Assembly: GCA_052145775.1 (NCBI GenBank)
Contig: JBKQNY010000156.1
Span: 1 to 25,309, forward strand
From: CAVYPR01 sp052145775
GTDB lineage: Bacteria > Actinomycetota > Acidimicrobiia > Acidimicrobiales > RAAP-2
DNA: 25,309 nucleotides
Direction: 5' to 3'
The position numbers were made by a program, and so were the translations under genes. The notes beneath the pieces were generated by a model. That model was not told where the DNA came from, made no database searches, and worked only from the letters and a program-made list of their open reading frames with translations. Positions 1 through 7,601 of the stretch are shown here, one piece after another (the stretch's first letter is position 1; every line of letters begins with the position of its first letter).

Positions 1-40
1 GGGGGGGGGGGGGGGGGGGGGGGGGCCCCCCCCCGCCCCG
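1..40. other. Poly-G/poly-C run, probable contig-end artefact
   Basis: The window opens with 25 consecutive G followed by nine C and a short G/C-only stretch. No normal coding or structural reason for this is visible. It falls inside the open frame of the minus-strand propeller gene, where it would encode a Gly run then a Pro run. Such runs are typical of assembly or base-calling artefacts at contig ends, so the C-terminal part of the neighbouring gene is not trustworthy here. Confidence 0.75.
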
Positions 41-1440
41 CTGATGGCAACGACTCCGTCGGCCGACGGCGCCAGCAACAGTCCGTCTCCGACTGAGGGC
101 GTCGGGAAGTGGTTGGCCTCCGCGCCCACTGTGACCCGCTCGGCTGTTGCTCCGGATGTCGGATCGATGCCGTGTAGGGCACCCCCGCCGATGGACCACA
201 CCAAGCCGCCGGCGACGATCGGCGGCCCGGGGGTGCCGGATTGCCATCGCTCGGCCAGGCCAGGGGGTGCAGATCCAGTCTGGATGGCCTCCACCCCATT
301 CAGGCAGGGCACGTAGACCACTGTGCCGTCGACCGCGTCCCCGCCGTCGGCGTCGCTGCCGCAGGCCTTGGCCTGTAGCAGCTGGCCTCCGACGCCTCCC
401 AGATTGGATCGGTTGAGCAGGTACGCGGTATCGGACTTGCCCACTTGGAGCACCGTGCCGTCGGCGAGCAGCGCCGGGGCCGACGATCCGAGGTCCAGGT
501 CATTGTCATTGTCGTGGCTCCAGCTCGACGGCGCGAAGTACTGCTCCAACTGGAGCGCAGGCGAGAGCTCCAACACCGAGTCGCTCCCGTTGGGCGAGCT
601 CGAAGGTCCCGATCCGTTGCCCGTTGCCACCCAAATGTTCCCCGAGCCGTCGACTTCGGGTGCCGCGCCGCCCATCCAGACGGCTCCCTGACTGCCACCC
701 GGCTCGATCTGGTAGGCGCCGACGGCGCCCCCGCTCTCGGGCGCGGCCATCACCCATCCGTGGTATGTCGAGCAGTCACCGTCGTTCCCCCCAAAGCCGA
801 ACACGACGCTCCCGTCGTCCAGGGCCAGACCGGTCCGCTGCAGGATGGCGGAGGTGTCGGCACCTGGAGGATCGACCGGCCGGTCGACGAGCACCGCCCC
901 GGTGTAGGTGTCCAGGCCGACCAGCAGGTGGGTGGGCGCACCGTCGAGGTGTTCGTCCGCCACGACGAAGATCTCGGCCCGCGCCGGGTCCACGACCGGC
1001 GTACCGGTGATCCCCACCGCCGGGCTGATGTCGCCACAGGGCAAGTCACCGGAGGGAACCGGCGGACCGAGATGAGTGGACCAGAGCACGGCTCCGCTGT
1101 CCGCTGCCAGCGAGTAGACCGTGTCGTTCTCCGTGGCGATAAAGACCCTGCCCGTCCACTCGAGCGGTTCGCCGTACACCTGGCCATCCAGCGTCGGCGA
1201 TGACCACGCAGTTGCCGGAGGCGAGAACGTCACGCCCGAGGTGTCGACCCCGCTCCCGGAGGGATCGCCGTGGTACACCGTCCATGCGGGTAGGACAGCG
1301 GCGCCGGCTGGTGCGACGCCCGGTCCCGTCACAACGAGCGCCGCCACGGGGGCCGCCATCACAAAGACGTCTATGACGGCCGCGACGGCACGCCTCGCCA
1401 ACACTCGAAGGGTGGCGCCACACGCGCCACGCCCGCACAT
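1..1440 (-). CDS. Secreted PQQ-like beta-propeller protein, 3' end missing
   Basis: The minus frame is open from ATG at 1440 to the window edge, about 480 codons, with no stop. Residues 1-48 look like a signal peptide: basic residues around 11-17, a hydrophobic stretch at about 20-38, then an Ala-rich cleavage region (AGAA). The mature part begins 'AWTVYHGDPSGSG' and carries blades such as 'RVFIATENDTVYSLAADSG', 'HLLVGLDTYTGAVL' and 'VWSIGGGALHGIDPTSG'. This xxVYALDAxTG pattern is that of PQQ/quinoprotein-like propellers, similar to BamB-like and outer-surface propeller proteins. No enzymatic residues can be assigned, so a structural or binding role outside the membrane is inferred. GTG at 1452 is an alternative start, and neither start has a strong ribosome site. 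The last about 13 codons lie in the poly-G/C artefact. Confidence 0.8.
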   Translation of the reverse strand, partial: MCGRGACGATLRVLARRAVAAVIDVFVMAAPVAALVVTGPGVAPAGAAVLPAWTVYHGDPSGSGVDTSGVTFSPPATAWSSPTLDGQVYGEPLEWTGRVFIATENDTVYSLAADSGAVLWSTHLGPPVPSGDLPCGDISPAVGITGTPVVDPARAEIFVVADEHLDGAPTHLLVGLDTYTGAVLVDRPVDPPGADTSAILQRTGLALDDGSVVFGFGGNDGDCSTYHGWVMAAPESGGAVGAYQIEPGGSQGAVWMGGAAPEVDGSGNIWVATGNGSGPSSSPNGSDSVLELSPALQLEQYFAPSSWSHDNDNDLDLGSSAPALLADGTVLQVGKSDTAYLLNRSNLGGVGGQLLQAKACGSDADGGDAVDGTVVYVPCLNGVEAIQTGSAPPGLAERWQSGTPGPPIVAGGLVWSIGGGALHGIDPTSGATAERVTVGAEANHFPTPSVGDGLLLAPSADGVVAISGAGGGPPPPPPPP

Positions 1441-1675
1441 CGCCGGGTGCACCGGGATCTGTCTACACCGCCGGGGTTTCTTCGTTGCGGATGGGCGGAC
1501 CAGCCACAGTGGGTCCCTCGCTGCGCAGTGCCTCGTCCTCTATCCGACCAGGGACTAGCCGCATCACCCGTATCGAGAGCCATCGCCGCCCTCCGATGTA
1601 TCACGACGTCACAACGAGAAAAAGTGGGTTCGCACCGCGCACCGCATCCTTCCGCCAAGCGGGTCACAGTTCCAC

Positions 1676-1692
1676 ACAGGTTCGAATCCTGC
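1676..1692 (+). other. tRNA T-arm-like fragment (possible attachment-site remnant)
   Basis: The 17 bases acagg-ttcgaat-cctgc form a T stem-loop with four of five pairs and the invariant TTCGAAT loop. They are followed by a G/C-rich stretch (cggggcc) where the 3' acceptor strand would be. No matching 5' acceptor, D-arm or anticodon arm was found in the 70 bases upstream. This is therefore a partial copy, not a functional tRNA. Short tRNA 3' ends are typical residues of site-specific integration. Confidence 0.4.
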
Positions 1693-2110
1693 CGGGGCCG
1701 AGGTGTGATGTCGAGAGACAATCTGAGACACTTGTCCCGCGACGTCGTAGACACCCGGCGACCCTCAGAGAAATGGCCGGCAGCCGATCTTGGGGTCCAA
1801 GGTGAAGCGTCGAAGGGCCGAGAAGTCGATGCCGAGGACTTGAGCACATCGCGGTCCGAGATGAGCATGGGCATCCGCCATCCTGCATAGAGGCTTTCCA
1901 GGCCATGTGGTGGATCTTGGACTTGTGGAGCTGGGTGACCGTTTCGCTCTTGTTCGCATCTTCCCGGCACATCAGGTAGCCGGCGGTCTCGGCACGATGC
2001 AGTGGCTCTTATCATTGGAAGCAGATGACAGCCCGTTCGGGCCTCGATGGGACCATCGGCCCTTCTACTGCCTGGCGGCGGGTGCCACCATGAACGTGGA
2101 GCCCTGCGAT

Positions 2111-2118
2111 GGAGGTGG
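2111..2118 (+). promoter_or_regulatory. Ribosome binding site deciding the transaldolase start
   Basis: GGAGGTGG lies with the GGAGG core six bases before ATG at 2122. The open frame extends upstream to 2047 and an internal ATG exists at 2203, but only 2122 has a strong, correctly spaced site. Confidence 0.65.
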
Positions 2119-2121
2119 AGC

Positions 2122-3249
2122 ATGCGCATCGAAGGCGTGGCGTCGCGGACGCCCAGCCGAACGGACGCCGGTGACCGGGGTTGCCCGAGTCCGCTGTGGC
2201 AGATGACGCAGACCACGCCCACGTGCCTTTGGAACGATTCGGCCGCGCCCGACGAGCTGGCCTACGCGATCGAGCACGGCGCCGTCGGCGCCACCTGCAA
2301 TCCCGTCATCGCCTTGTCGATCCTGAAAAAGGAAATGCCCACGTGGCGCGGTCGCATCGATACCTTGCTGCAGGAGCAGCCCGAGGCCACCGAAGACCAG
2401 ATCGCATGGAAGCTCGTCGAGGAGCTGTCAGTCCGGGCCGCCAGGTTCCTCGAGCCCATCTTCGAGGCCCAGCGTGGACGCAACGGCCGGATATCGATCC
2501 AGACCGACCCGAGGCGCTTCCGCAGCACCAGTTCGATCGTCGACCAGGCGGTGGCTTTCAGCAAGCTGGCGCCGAACGTGATCGTCAAGATCCCCGTCAC
2601 CCGCGCCGGCATCCCAGCCATCGAAGAAGCGACTTACCGAGGCGTCAGCATCAACGCCACGGTCTGCTTCACGCTCCCCCAATGCCTAGCTGTCGGAGAG
2701 GCCGTAGAGAGGGGATTGCAGCGTCGTGAGGCGGAGAACAAGGCCATTTCGGAAATGGGACCGGTATGCACGATCATGGTCGGCCGGCTCGATGACTGGT
2801 TGAAGGTTCTCCTCGAGAAGGAAGGAGCTGTCATCGATCCCGGATATCTCGAGTGGGCAGGTGTTGCCGTGTTCAAGAAGGCGTATCGAATCTTCAATGA
2901 GCGCAGGTACCGTCTCCGCCTGCTGTCTGCCGCATTCCGCAACCACATGCATTGGAGCGAATTCATCGGCGGGGATGTCGTCATATCACCTCCCTACGCA
3001 TGGCAGCGAAGGTTCAATGAGAGCGACATTGAGATCGTGTCTCGGATCGACGACCCCGTGGACAAGCGGATTCTCGACCAGTTGCTCCTTCATTTTCCGG
3101 ACTTTCGCCGTGCCTACTCAGAGGACGGCATCGCTGTCGAAGAGTTCGACTCGTTCGGAGCGACCCGCCGTACCCTGCGGCAGTTCATCGCCGCGGTCGC
3201 CGACCTGGACGCGTTGGTGCGCGACGTGATGCTTCCCGATCCCGGCTGA
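2122..3249 (+). CDS. Transaldolase/fructose-6-phosphate aldolase family enzyme
   Basis: A 375-residue class I aldolase-fold protein. Family motifs appear in order: 'LWND' (Asp39), 'GAVGATCNPV' (Asn60), 'ISIQTDP' (Gln127), 'VIVKIPVT' with the Schiff-base lysine Lys156, and 'INATVCFTLPQ'. Transaldolases use the lysine to move a three-carbon dihydroxyacetone unit between sugar phosphates in the cytoplasm. The position equivalent to E. coli TalB Glu96 appears to be Gln127. Gln is what fructose-6-phosphate aldolase has there, so aldolase-like rather than transferase chemistry is possible. About 30 residues precede the first motif; ATG at 2203 (MTQTTP) would give a 348-residue protein. The downstream neighbour is convergent. 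The six-gene operon begins 1.4 kb further on, and a link between the two is only inference. Confidence 0.85.
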   Translation: MRIEGVASRTPSRTDAGDRGCPSPLWQMTQTTPTCLWNDSAAPDELAYAIEHGAVGATCNPVIALSILKKEMPTWRGRIDTLLQEQPEATEDQIAWKLVEELSVRAARFLEPIFEAQRGRNGRISIQTDPRRFRSTSSIVDQAVAFSKLAPNVIVKIPVTRAGIPAIEEATYRGVSINATVCFTLPQCLAVGEAVERGLQRREAENKAISEMGPVCTIMVGRLDDWLKVLLEKEGAVIDPGYLEWAGVAVFKKAYRIFNERRYRLRLLSAAFRNHMHWSEFIGGDVVISPPYAWQRRFNESDIEIVSRIDDPVDKRILDQLLLHFPDFRRAYSEDGIAVEEFDSFGATRRTLRQFIAAVADLDALVRDVMLPDPG

Positions 3250-3392
3250 ACCTTCGAGGCTCGGTAACCGCTGCATGCAGCCTCTGTGAGGACCGCCGTC
3301 GCCTTCTTCTGCTCACCACCTCGAAAAGACCATCTTCTGCACGATGCAGATGGCGATGCATCGCCGCCCCAGCTCTGCGACGCGCCCATGGT
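3250..3392. repeat. Three TGCA-centred palindromes in a convergent gap
   Basis: The gap between the transaldolase and the oppositely oriented nucleotidyltransferase contains three dyads. GCTGCATGCAGC at 3270-3281 is a perfect 12-bp palindrome. CTGCA-CGA-TGCAG lies at 3337-3349. GGCGATGCATCGCC at 3352-3365 is a perfect 14-bp palindrome. They could act as a bidirectional terminator or a protein-binding cluster, but none is followed by a T-tract. Confidence 0.55.
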
Positions 3393-3971
3393 TCAGCGCT
3401 CGGCCTGGCCGATCTCCCTACCGAGCAGGCGTGCCACCAGCTTTCGGAACCGACCGTTCCGAGCATCGGCCGTGCCGACGACAGGACCAAGCCACCGATC
3501 GATCTCGTTCACGCCGAGACCGGGATTCGCCGTGAGTACTTGCTCGAGGTCGATCCAGTCCCTGGGGCGGTCACGGGTCATCTTCGCCACGATCAGATGT
3601 TCCGCCGCGAGGATGGGGATCGATCGATCGCCGAAGGGTACGTCTTTGGCGTCGCGGCGCATGGCCTCGTGGATCGGGTCGTAGGCGAAGAAGAGGTCCA
3701 CCGGATTCGAACCCCAGAAGGCTCGGCCCTGCCCGTCTCGATGGATCGATGCCTCCTCGGGGAACCGGTCTACCCCGATCCGTGAGAGGCTCCGCTTGAC
3801 CTCCTCGAAACGGTCTGCGTCCAGGAAGACGTTCACGTCGACGTCGATGGTGGTACGAGGCTCGCCGTAGTGGGCGAGGGCGATGGCGCCGCCGAATGCG
3901 TGGGGTATGCGAGCATCTGCAAAGGCTTCGTCGATCATCACCACCTTGTCGGCGTGCCCGGGTCCGCTCAT
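3393..3971 (-). CDS. Nucleotidyltransferase, AbiEii/MNT-like fold
   Basis: A 192-residue protein. The N-terminal part reads 'HAFGGAIALAHYGEPRTTIDVDVNVFL', which matches the nucleotidyltransferase signature: Gly-Gly at 27-28, then Asp43-x-Asp45 for metal binding. A later 'VDLFFAYDP' stretch and 'ILAAEHLIVAKM' helix are typical of AbiEii/DUF6036-type proteins that predict relationships among substrate loops. Such enzymes transfer NMP groups to RNA or protein and often serve as toxins with an upstream antitoxin. ATG at 3971 is chosen because it starts 13 bases after the partner gene's restored stop and has a 'aggggtg' upstream. The partner is frameshifted, so the pair may be decaying. Target and toxicity are not visible from sequence. 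Confidence 0.75.
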   Translation of the reverse strand: MSGPGHADKVVMIDEAFADARIPHAFGGAIALAHYGEPRTTIDVDVNVFLDADRFEEVKRSLSRIGVDRFPEEASIHRDGQGRAFWGSNPVDLFFAYDPIHEAMRRDAKDVPFGDRSIPILAAEHLIVAKMTRDRPRDWIDLEQVLTANPGLGVNEIDRWLGPVVGTADARNGRFRKLVARLLGREIGQAER

Positions 3972-3984
3972 GCCGCACGCACCC

Positions 3985-4480
3985 CTACGTGTGTGGCGGT
4001 GCCAGCCGGGGAGCGGTGAGCGGCCCCCGCCTTCGAGTCGGGATCCGGTCGCCCAGCTCGAGCAGCTCCACCAGCGCCCGGCCACGCTGCTTGTTGCCGG
4101 CGTCGACCCACAGCGACATATCGCTGAGGTCGTCGCCTGGCGACGCTCGGTCGGACCCATCCAGAGCCCGTCGCACCAGCGACGCCAGCGCGGGGGTCGG
4201 CCGGCGACCGGCGGCGGGCTCGCCGCCCAGGCGGCGAGCAGCTGCATCGGCTGGCATCGGCCACCGGTGCACCCAGGCGACGGGCGGCCCGTCGCAGGGC
4301 GAAGTCGTCGATGGAGCCGACGGCCCGGGAACGAGCCACCTCCAGAGTGGCCTCGTCGAGGACAACGAAGGTGGCGAGCGTCCGTGATCGGGGGCCGGCT
4401 GGGGTGACCTTCGACTCCCGGATCTCGTAGCGACGCCCTCGCGAACGCACCAAGTACGCCAAAGTGGGAGGTTTACCCAC
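3985..4480 (-). pseudogene. Frameshifted partner gene of the nucleotidyltransferase
   Basis: Two minus frames each carry half of a plausible protein. The first runs from GTG at 4480 ('GKPPTLAYLVRSRGRRYEI' ... 'DDFALRRAARRLGAPVAD'). The second continues from about 4245 ('ADAAARRLGGEP' ... 'DMSLWVDAGNKQRGRALVEL' ... 'LGDRIPT') to a stop at 3985. The join needs a +1 shift near 4240-4265. Staying in the first frame gives an Arg-rich tail that looks like out-of-frame translation, although that frame ends in an ATGA overlap with the next gene's start. The product is unrecognised. Its place upstream of a nucleotidyltransferase suggests an antitoxin or accessory role. The shift may be a real mutation or a sequencing error. 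Confidence 0.55.
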
Positions 4481-4481
4481 T
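4463..4481. promoter_or_regulatory. Inverted repeat over the start of the toxin-like module
   Basis: AGTGGG and CCCACT (4463-4468 and 4476-4481) form a perfect 6-bp inverted repeat with a 7-base spacer, covering the proposed GTG start at 4480. Autoregulated toxin/antitoxin promoters often have such dyads, so an operator is possible. The repeat is short and could be chance in GC-rich DNA. Confidence 0.25.
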
Positions 4482-4678
4482 ATCGAGCGCCGCGTTGCCC
4501 GGCGCCCGCAGCTGACCACGATGAGGGGCCCGCCCAAAGATCCTGGTCACCCCGAGTCAGATGTCCGCGAAGGAGGGGACCTAGGGCCCTTCCGGGATCC
4601 GGGTTCCCTCCGTACGATCGAGGTGAGCGAACCATCGTGGTCCACCCGGGGAGACCGGGGGAGCGAGGGGAGGTGGCG

Positions 4679-5701
4679 ATGAAAGACCTCCACGAGGACG
4701 TAGTCGAGGAGTCCATGAGACCCGAGTGGGTGGAGCGGGCCAAGTTGAGCTACCGCACGGTCGAGCTCCTCGGCACAACCGGCAACATCACCGAGGCCGA
4801 CGTGGCCCCGATCATGACAGGCGCCATCGACATCCACTGTCACGGGTACCCCGAGGCGCTCGTGGACACTGGCTGGGACTTCGGGGAGATCTGCCGGGCC
4901 GACTACGACGCCGGCATGCGCGCCATCTGCTGCAAGAGCCACCGCATCGACACGGCGCCGATGGCCTACTTCCTCCAGCAGATGATGGACCAGTACGGCC
5001 GAGAGACCGGAAAGCGGAACCGGTTCCGGGTTTTCGGGGGAGTGGTCCTCAACTATTCGGTCGGGGGACTGAACCCGATTGCTGTGAAAACGTCGCTCAA
5101 GGTGGGCGGCCGATGCGTCTGGCTGCCGAGCCACGACGCCGCCCACCATCGTCAGGTCCTGGGGGAGGAGGGAGGCATCGAGATCCTCACGCCCGACGGC
5201 GGCCTCCGCCCCGAGCTGTTCGAGATCTTCGACCTGGTTGCCGAGTACGGCGCCATCCTCGACACCTGCCACCTGGGAACCAGGGAACGCCTGGTGGTCA
5301 TCGAAGAAGCGCGGCGGGCCGGGGTGGAGCGGGTGCTCATCACGCACCCGCAATTCAGCGTGAACCGCGCATCCCCCGAGCAGCAGGCCGAGATGGGGGC
5401 GCTGGGCGCCTACGTGGGCCTCTACATGTACGGCACCGTGCCCCACTTCAACAATCCCGGTTGCGACCGGGAAGAGATGATCGAGATCATCCGCAAGGTC
5501 GGACCGGAGCGCCTGGTGCTCTCCACCGACCACGGGTCGATGCTGCTTCCTCCGCCGGTCGAAGGGATGAAGCTGTACATCCGCTTGCTCCTGGCCATGG
5601 GGGTCTCACGGGCGGACATCGAGACGATGGTGAAGGACAACCCGGCGTGGCTCCTCGGCCTCGACTCGGACGTCGAGGTGCTCGATGGAGGCGGAGAGTG
5701 A
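4679..5701 (+). CDS. DUF6282-like metal-dependent hydrolase, copy A
   Basis: A 340-residue cytoplasmic protein with amidohydrolase-like metal motifs: 'IDIHCHGYP' (His53, His55), 'AICCKSH' (Lys86), 'DTCHLGTRER' (His198), 'LITHPQFSVN' (His223) and 'LSTDHGSM' (Asp284). This H-x-H, Lys, His, His, Asp order is that of a TIM-barrel metal hydrolase. The 'GGVVLNYSVGGLNP' and 'CVWLPSHDAAHH' stretches are what I associate with DUF6282, whose reaction is not known to me. ATG at 4679 follows ggggaggtgg by one base beyond ideal spacing; an in-frame GTG at 4637 lacks such a site. It is first in the six-gene operon, and its paralog B closes it. A role in opening or cleaving the pathway's cyclic or lactone-like intermediate is inference. 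Confidence 0.85.
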   Translation: MKDLHEDVVEESMRPEWVERAKLSYRTVELLGTTGNITEADVAPIMTGAIDIHCHGYPEALVDTGWDFGEICRADYDAGMRAICCKSHRIDTAPMAYFLQQMMDQYGRETGKRNRFRVFGGVVLNYSVGGLNPIAVKTSLKVGGRCVWLPSHDAAHHRQVLGEEGGIEILTPDGGLRPELFEIFDLVAEYGAILDTCHLGTRERLVVIEEARRAGVERVLITHPQFSVNRASPEQQAEMGALGAYVGLYMYGTVPHFNNPGCDREEMIEIIRKVGPERLVLSTDHGSMLLPPPVEGMKLYIRLLLAMGVSRADIETMVKDNPAWLLGLDSDVEVLDGGGE

Positions 5702-5708
5702 GGGCCCG

Positions 5709-6569
5709 GTGAAACTCGGCTGCAACACCGTGGGGTTCCGTCGCCTCGAGTTGGGAGACGCCCTCGAGCGGGTGGCCCGGGCCGGGTTCCCCTACGTGGA
5801 GGTCGAGAGCAACCTCTCATGGTGCCACCACGTCGACACCTGGAACGACGACCCGGACGCCTTCTGTTCCATGGTGGCCGCAGCCGGCTTCAGCGGCGTG
5901 TCCGCGCTCGGCAGCCACCGTGAGCTGATCTCCGACCCCCGGGCGGTGGCCGACCTCGAGCAGGCCATCCGGTGGGCTGCGGCGGCCTCGGTGCCGATCG
6001 TCATCACCGGGGAGGGCAGGTGCCCATACGGCATGCATGATGAGGATGCGCTTATCGTCATCGCCGACCGGCTGCAGGAGATCCTGCGGGTAGCCGAGGA
6101 GTACCGGGTGGTGCTGGCCATCGAGCCCCACGGCACGCTCTCGCTCTCGTCCAACGGCCTGGCCCGCATCATGGCGCTGGCACCATCGCCGTGGCTGGCG
6201 GTCAATTTCGACACCGCCAACCCGCACCGGGGTGACTACGTGGGGACCACGCGTGACGGGTATGAGTGGAAGCTCGACGAAAGCCGTCGTGGGAGCGAGG
6301 TCGAGCTGCTCGAGACGGTTGTCGCCCTGGTCCGCCATGTGCACGCCAAAGACGTGGTCGGGCGCCGCGCCGTCACTCTGGGCCGGGGGGAAGTCAACCT
6401 GCCGCAGTGCCTGAAGTTGCTGGCGACCCATGACTTTGACGGCGTCCTTTCCTACGAGACCGAGGGCGAGGACTCGCCGGAGGAGACCGAGCTGATGATG
6501 GCGGAGAGCCGACGCTATCTCGAACGCACCCTGGCGGAGATCGGCGCCGCCGGCACGGAGTTGACATGA
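5709..6569 (+). CDS. Sugar isomerase/epimerase, xylose-isomerase-like TIM barrel
   Basis: A 286-residue AP_endonuc_2/xylose isomerase-like TIM barrel. Four probable metal ligands sit at the expected strand ends: 'AIEPHG' (Glu139), 'VNFDTAN' (Asp168), 'HVHAKD' (His212) and 'LSYETEG' (Glu250). The family isomerises, epimerises or dehydrates keto-sugars in the cytoplasm and includes IolE, IolI and tagatose 3-epimerase types; I cannot choose among them. GTG at 5709 gives the usual N-terminus 'MKLGCNTVGF'. ATG at 5685 is an in-frame alternative overlapping copy A by 17 bases, with 'gaggtg' upstream. The next gene begins within or just after this gene's stop, so translational coupling is likely. 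Confidence 0.88.
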   Translation: MKLGCNTVGFRRLELGDALERVARAGFPYVEVESNLSWCHHVDTWNDDPDAFCSMVAAAGFSGVSALGSHRELISDPRAVADLEQAIRWAAAASVPIVITGEGRCPYGMHDEDALIVIADRLQEILRVAEEYRVVLAIEPHGTLSLSSNGLARIMALAPSPWLAVNFDTANPHRGDYVGTTRDGYEWKLDESRRGSEVELLETVVALVRHVHAKDVVGRRAVTLGRGEVNLPQCLKLLATHDFDGVLSYETEGEDSPEETELMMAESRRYLERTLAEIGAAGTELT

Positions 6570-6580
6570 AGGAGGCCACG

Positions 6581-7546
6581 ATGGAATGGCAACTTCCCCC
6601 CGACGGGGGGCACATGGACCGGCCGACGGGCGTCTACCTCCAGAACATGACGGGAAGACAGGTGGCGGAGCGGCTGAAGGAGAACGACCTCATCATCCTG
6701 CCCATCGGTTCCACCGAGAACCATGGGCCGCACGCTCCCAGCGGTGAGGACACGTTCCTCGTCACCCGCATGGCCGAGCAGGTCGCCCAGGCCACGGGCT
6801 GCACGGTGGCCCAGCCCATCTGGTACGGGTCCCACCCCTACCACCACCTCGGCATGCCGGGGACGATCGTGGTCCCCGAGGAGACCTTTGTGGCCAACCT
6901 ACGGGCCGTGATGGCGGGTTTGTGGAACACCGGCTTCCGCAAGCAGATCCTTCTCAACGGCCACGGCCAGGACTTCGTGATCCCGGTGGCCATGCACCAG
7001 TTCGGCAAGCAGTACCAGGTCCCGATGCTGCTCATCAACGTCAATTGGTGGTTCACCATCAAAGAGCACATCCGCGACAAGGCGCACGGCGGGCCCTTCG
7101 ACACCCCGTTCGTCCACGGCGACGAGTGCGAGACGTCGTATTCGCTCGCCCTCTTCCCCGAGCTGGTGCACATGGAGGACGCCGTCGACACCAAGGGGGA
7201 GTCGCTGATGCCGCCGGGTCACATCGACAGCTCCGGCTCGGCCTACAACCTCCCCATCCCGTTCTGGCAGCACGTGGGGGGGTCGACGATCGAAGTGGTG
7301 GCGACGCCCGAGGGAGTGGTGGGCAGCGCCACCCTGGCGGTGGCCGAGAAGGCCAAGCCGGGCCTCACGGCAATCCTCGACTACCTGTCGCTCCTGGTCG
7401 AGGACATCATGACCAAGTACCCCGCGGGCACGCTGCCCCCGATCGATCGCCTGTCCCAACGCGCCGCCGAGGAGGTTGAGGCCGTCCTTCGCGGACCGCT
7501 GCAACCGGGCGGTAGGCACCTCTACACCCTGGGCTACCCGCCGTGA
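6581..7546 (+). CDS. Creatininase-family hydrolase, IolN-like candidate
   Basis: A 321-residue creatininase-fold amidohydrolase. Metal motifs are 'PIGSTENHGPHAP' (Glu46, His48), Asp57 in 'GED', 'LLNGHGQD' (His128) and 'VHGDECETS' (Glu182). The classical enzyme has NGHGGN, so the GQD variant marks a different subfamily. Creatininases hydrolyse cyclic amides. From memory, the same family supplies IolN of Thermotoga maritima, which opens a diketo-inositol ring to 5-keto-L-gluconate. The neighbouring zinc dehydrogenase and IolO-like epimerase favour that reading. ATG at 6581 follows AAGGAGG with five-base spacing. An ATG at 6566 overlaps the previous stop (ATGA) but has a weaker site. Substrate is inferred, not proven. 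Confidence 0.85.
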   Translation: MEWQLPPDGGHMDRPTGVYLQNMTGRQVAERLKENDLIILPIGSTENHGPHAPSGEDTFLVTRMAEQVAQATGCTVAQPIWYGSHPYHHLGMPGTIVVPEETFVANLRAVMAGLWNTGFRKQILLNGHGQDFVIPVAMHQFGKQYQVPMLLINVNWWFTIKEHIRDKAHGGPFDTPFVHGDECETSYSLALFPELVHMEDAVDTKGESLMPPGHIDSSGSAYNLPIPFWQHVGGSTIEVVATPEGVVGSATLAVAEKAKPGLTAILDYLSLLVEDIMTKYPAGTLPPIDRLSQRAAEEVEAVLRGPLQPGGRHLYTLGYPP

Positions 7547-7601
7547 GCAGCGTCGGGCCCCGATGCAAGGGCACCCCGGACGAAGAAGAAAGGAAACCGT
7601 G

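Larger units (their letters stand above)
1441..2121. other. Intergenic region with tRNA-like and mobile-element-like debris
   Basis: These 680 bases hold several overlapping open frames, but none has a convincing protein composition or ribosome site. A T-arm-like tRNA fragment lies at 1676-1692. Just downstream, about 1722-1746, the sequence 'gagacacttgtcccgcgacg' resembles, from memory, the terminal repeats of IS481-type elements; I cannot confirm this. The minus-strand translations over 1664-1972 contain 'GRIRTCVEL', which is the usual false-protein signature of a tRNA 3' end. The segment 1970-2040 holds nothing I recognise. The last bases are the ribosome site of the next gene. Confidence 0.5.

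Noticed and set aside
1371..2222. Minus-strand open frame across the left intergenic region
   Set aside because: It overlaps the well-supported propeller gene start and encodes tRNA-like and low-complexity sequence.
3968..4240. Uninterrupted first frame of the nucleotidyltransferase partner ending in an ATGA overlap
   Set aside because: The tail is Arg-rich and unstructured, whereas the other frame gives coherent helices; the frameshift reading is preferred, though not certain.
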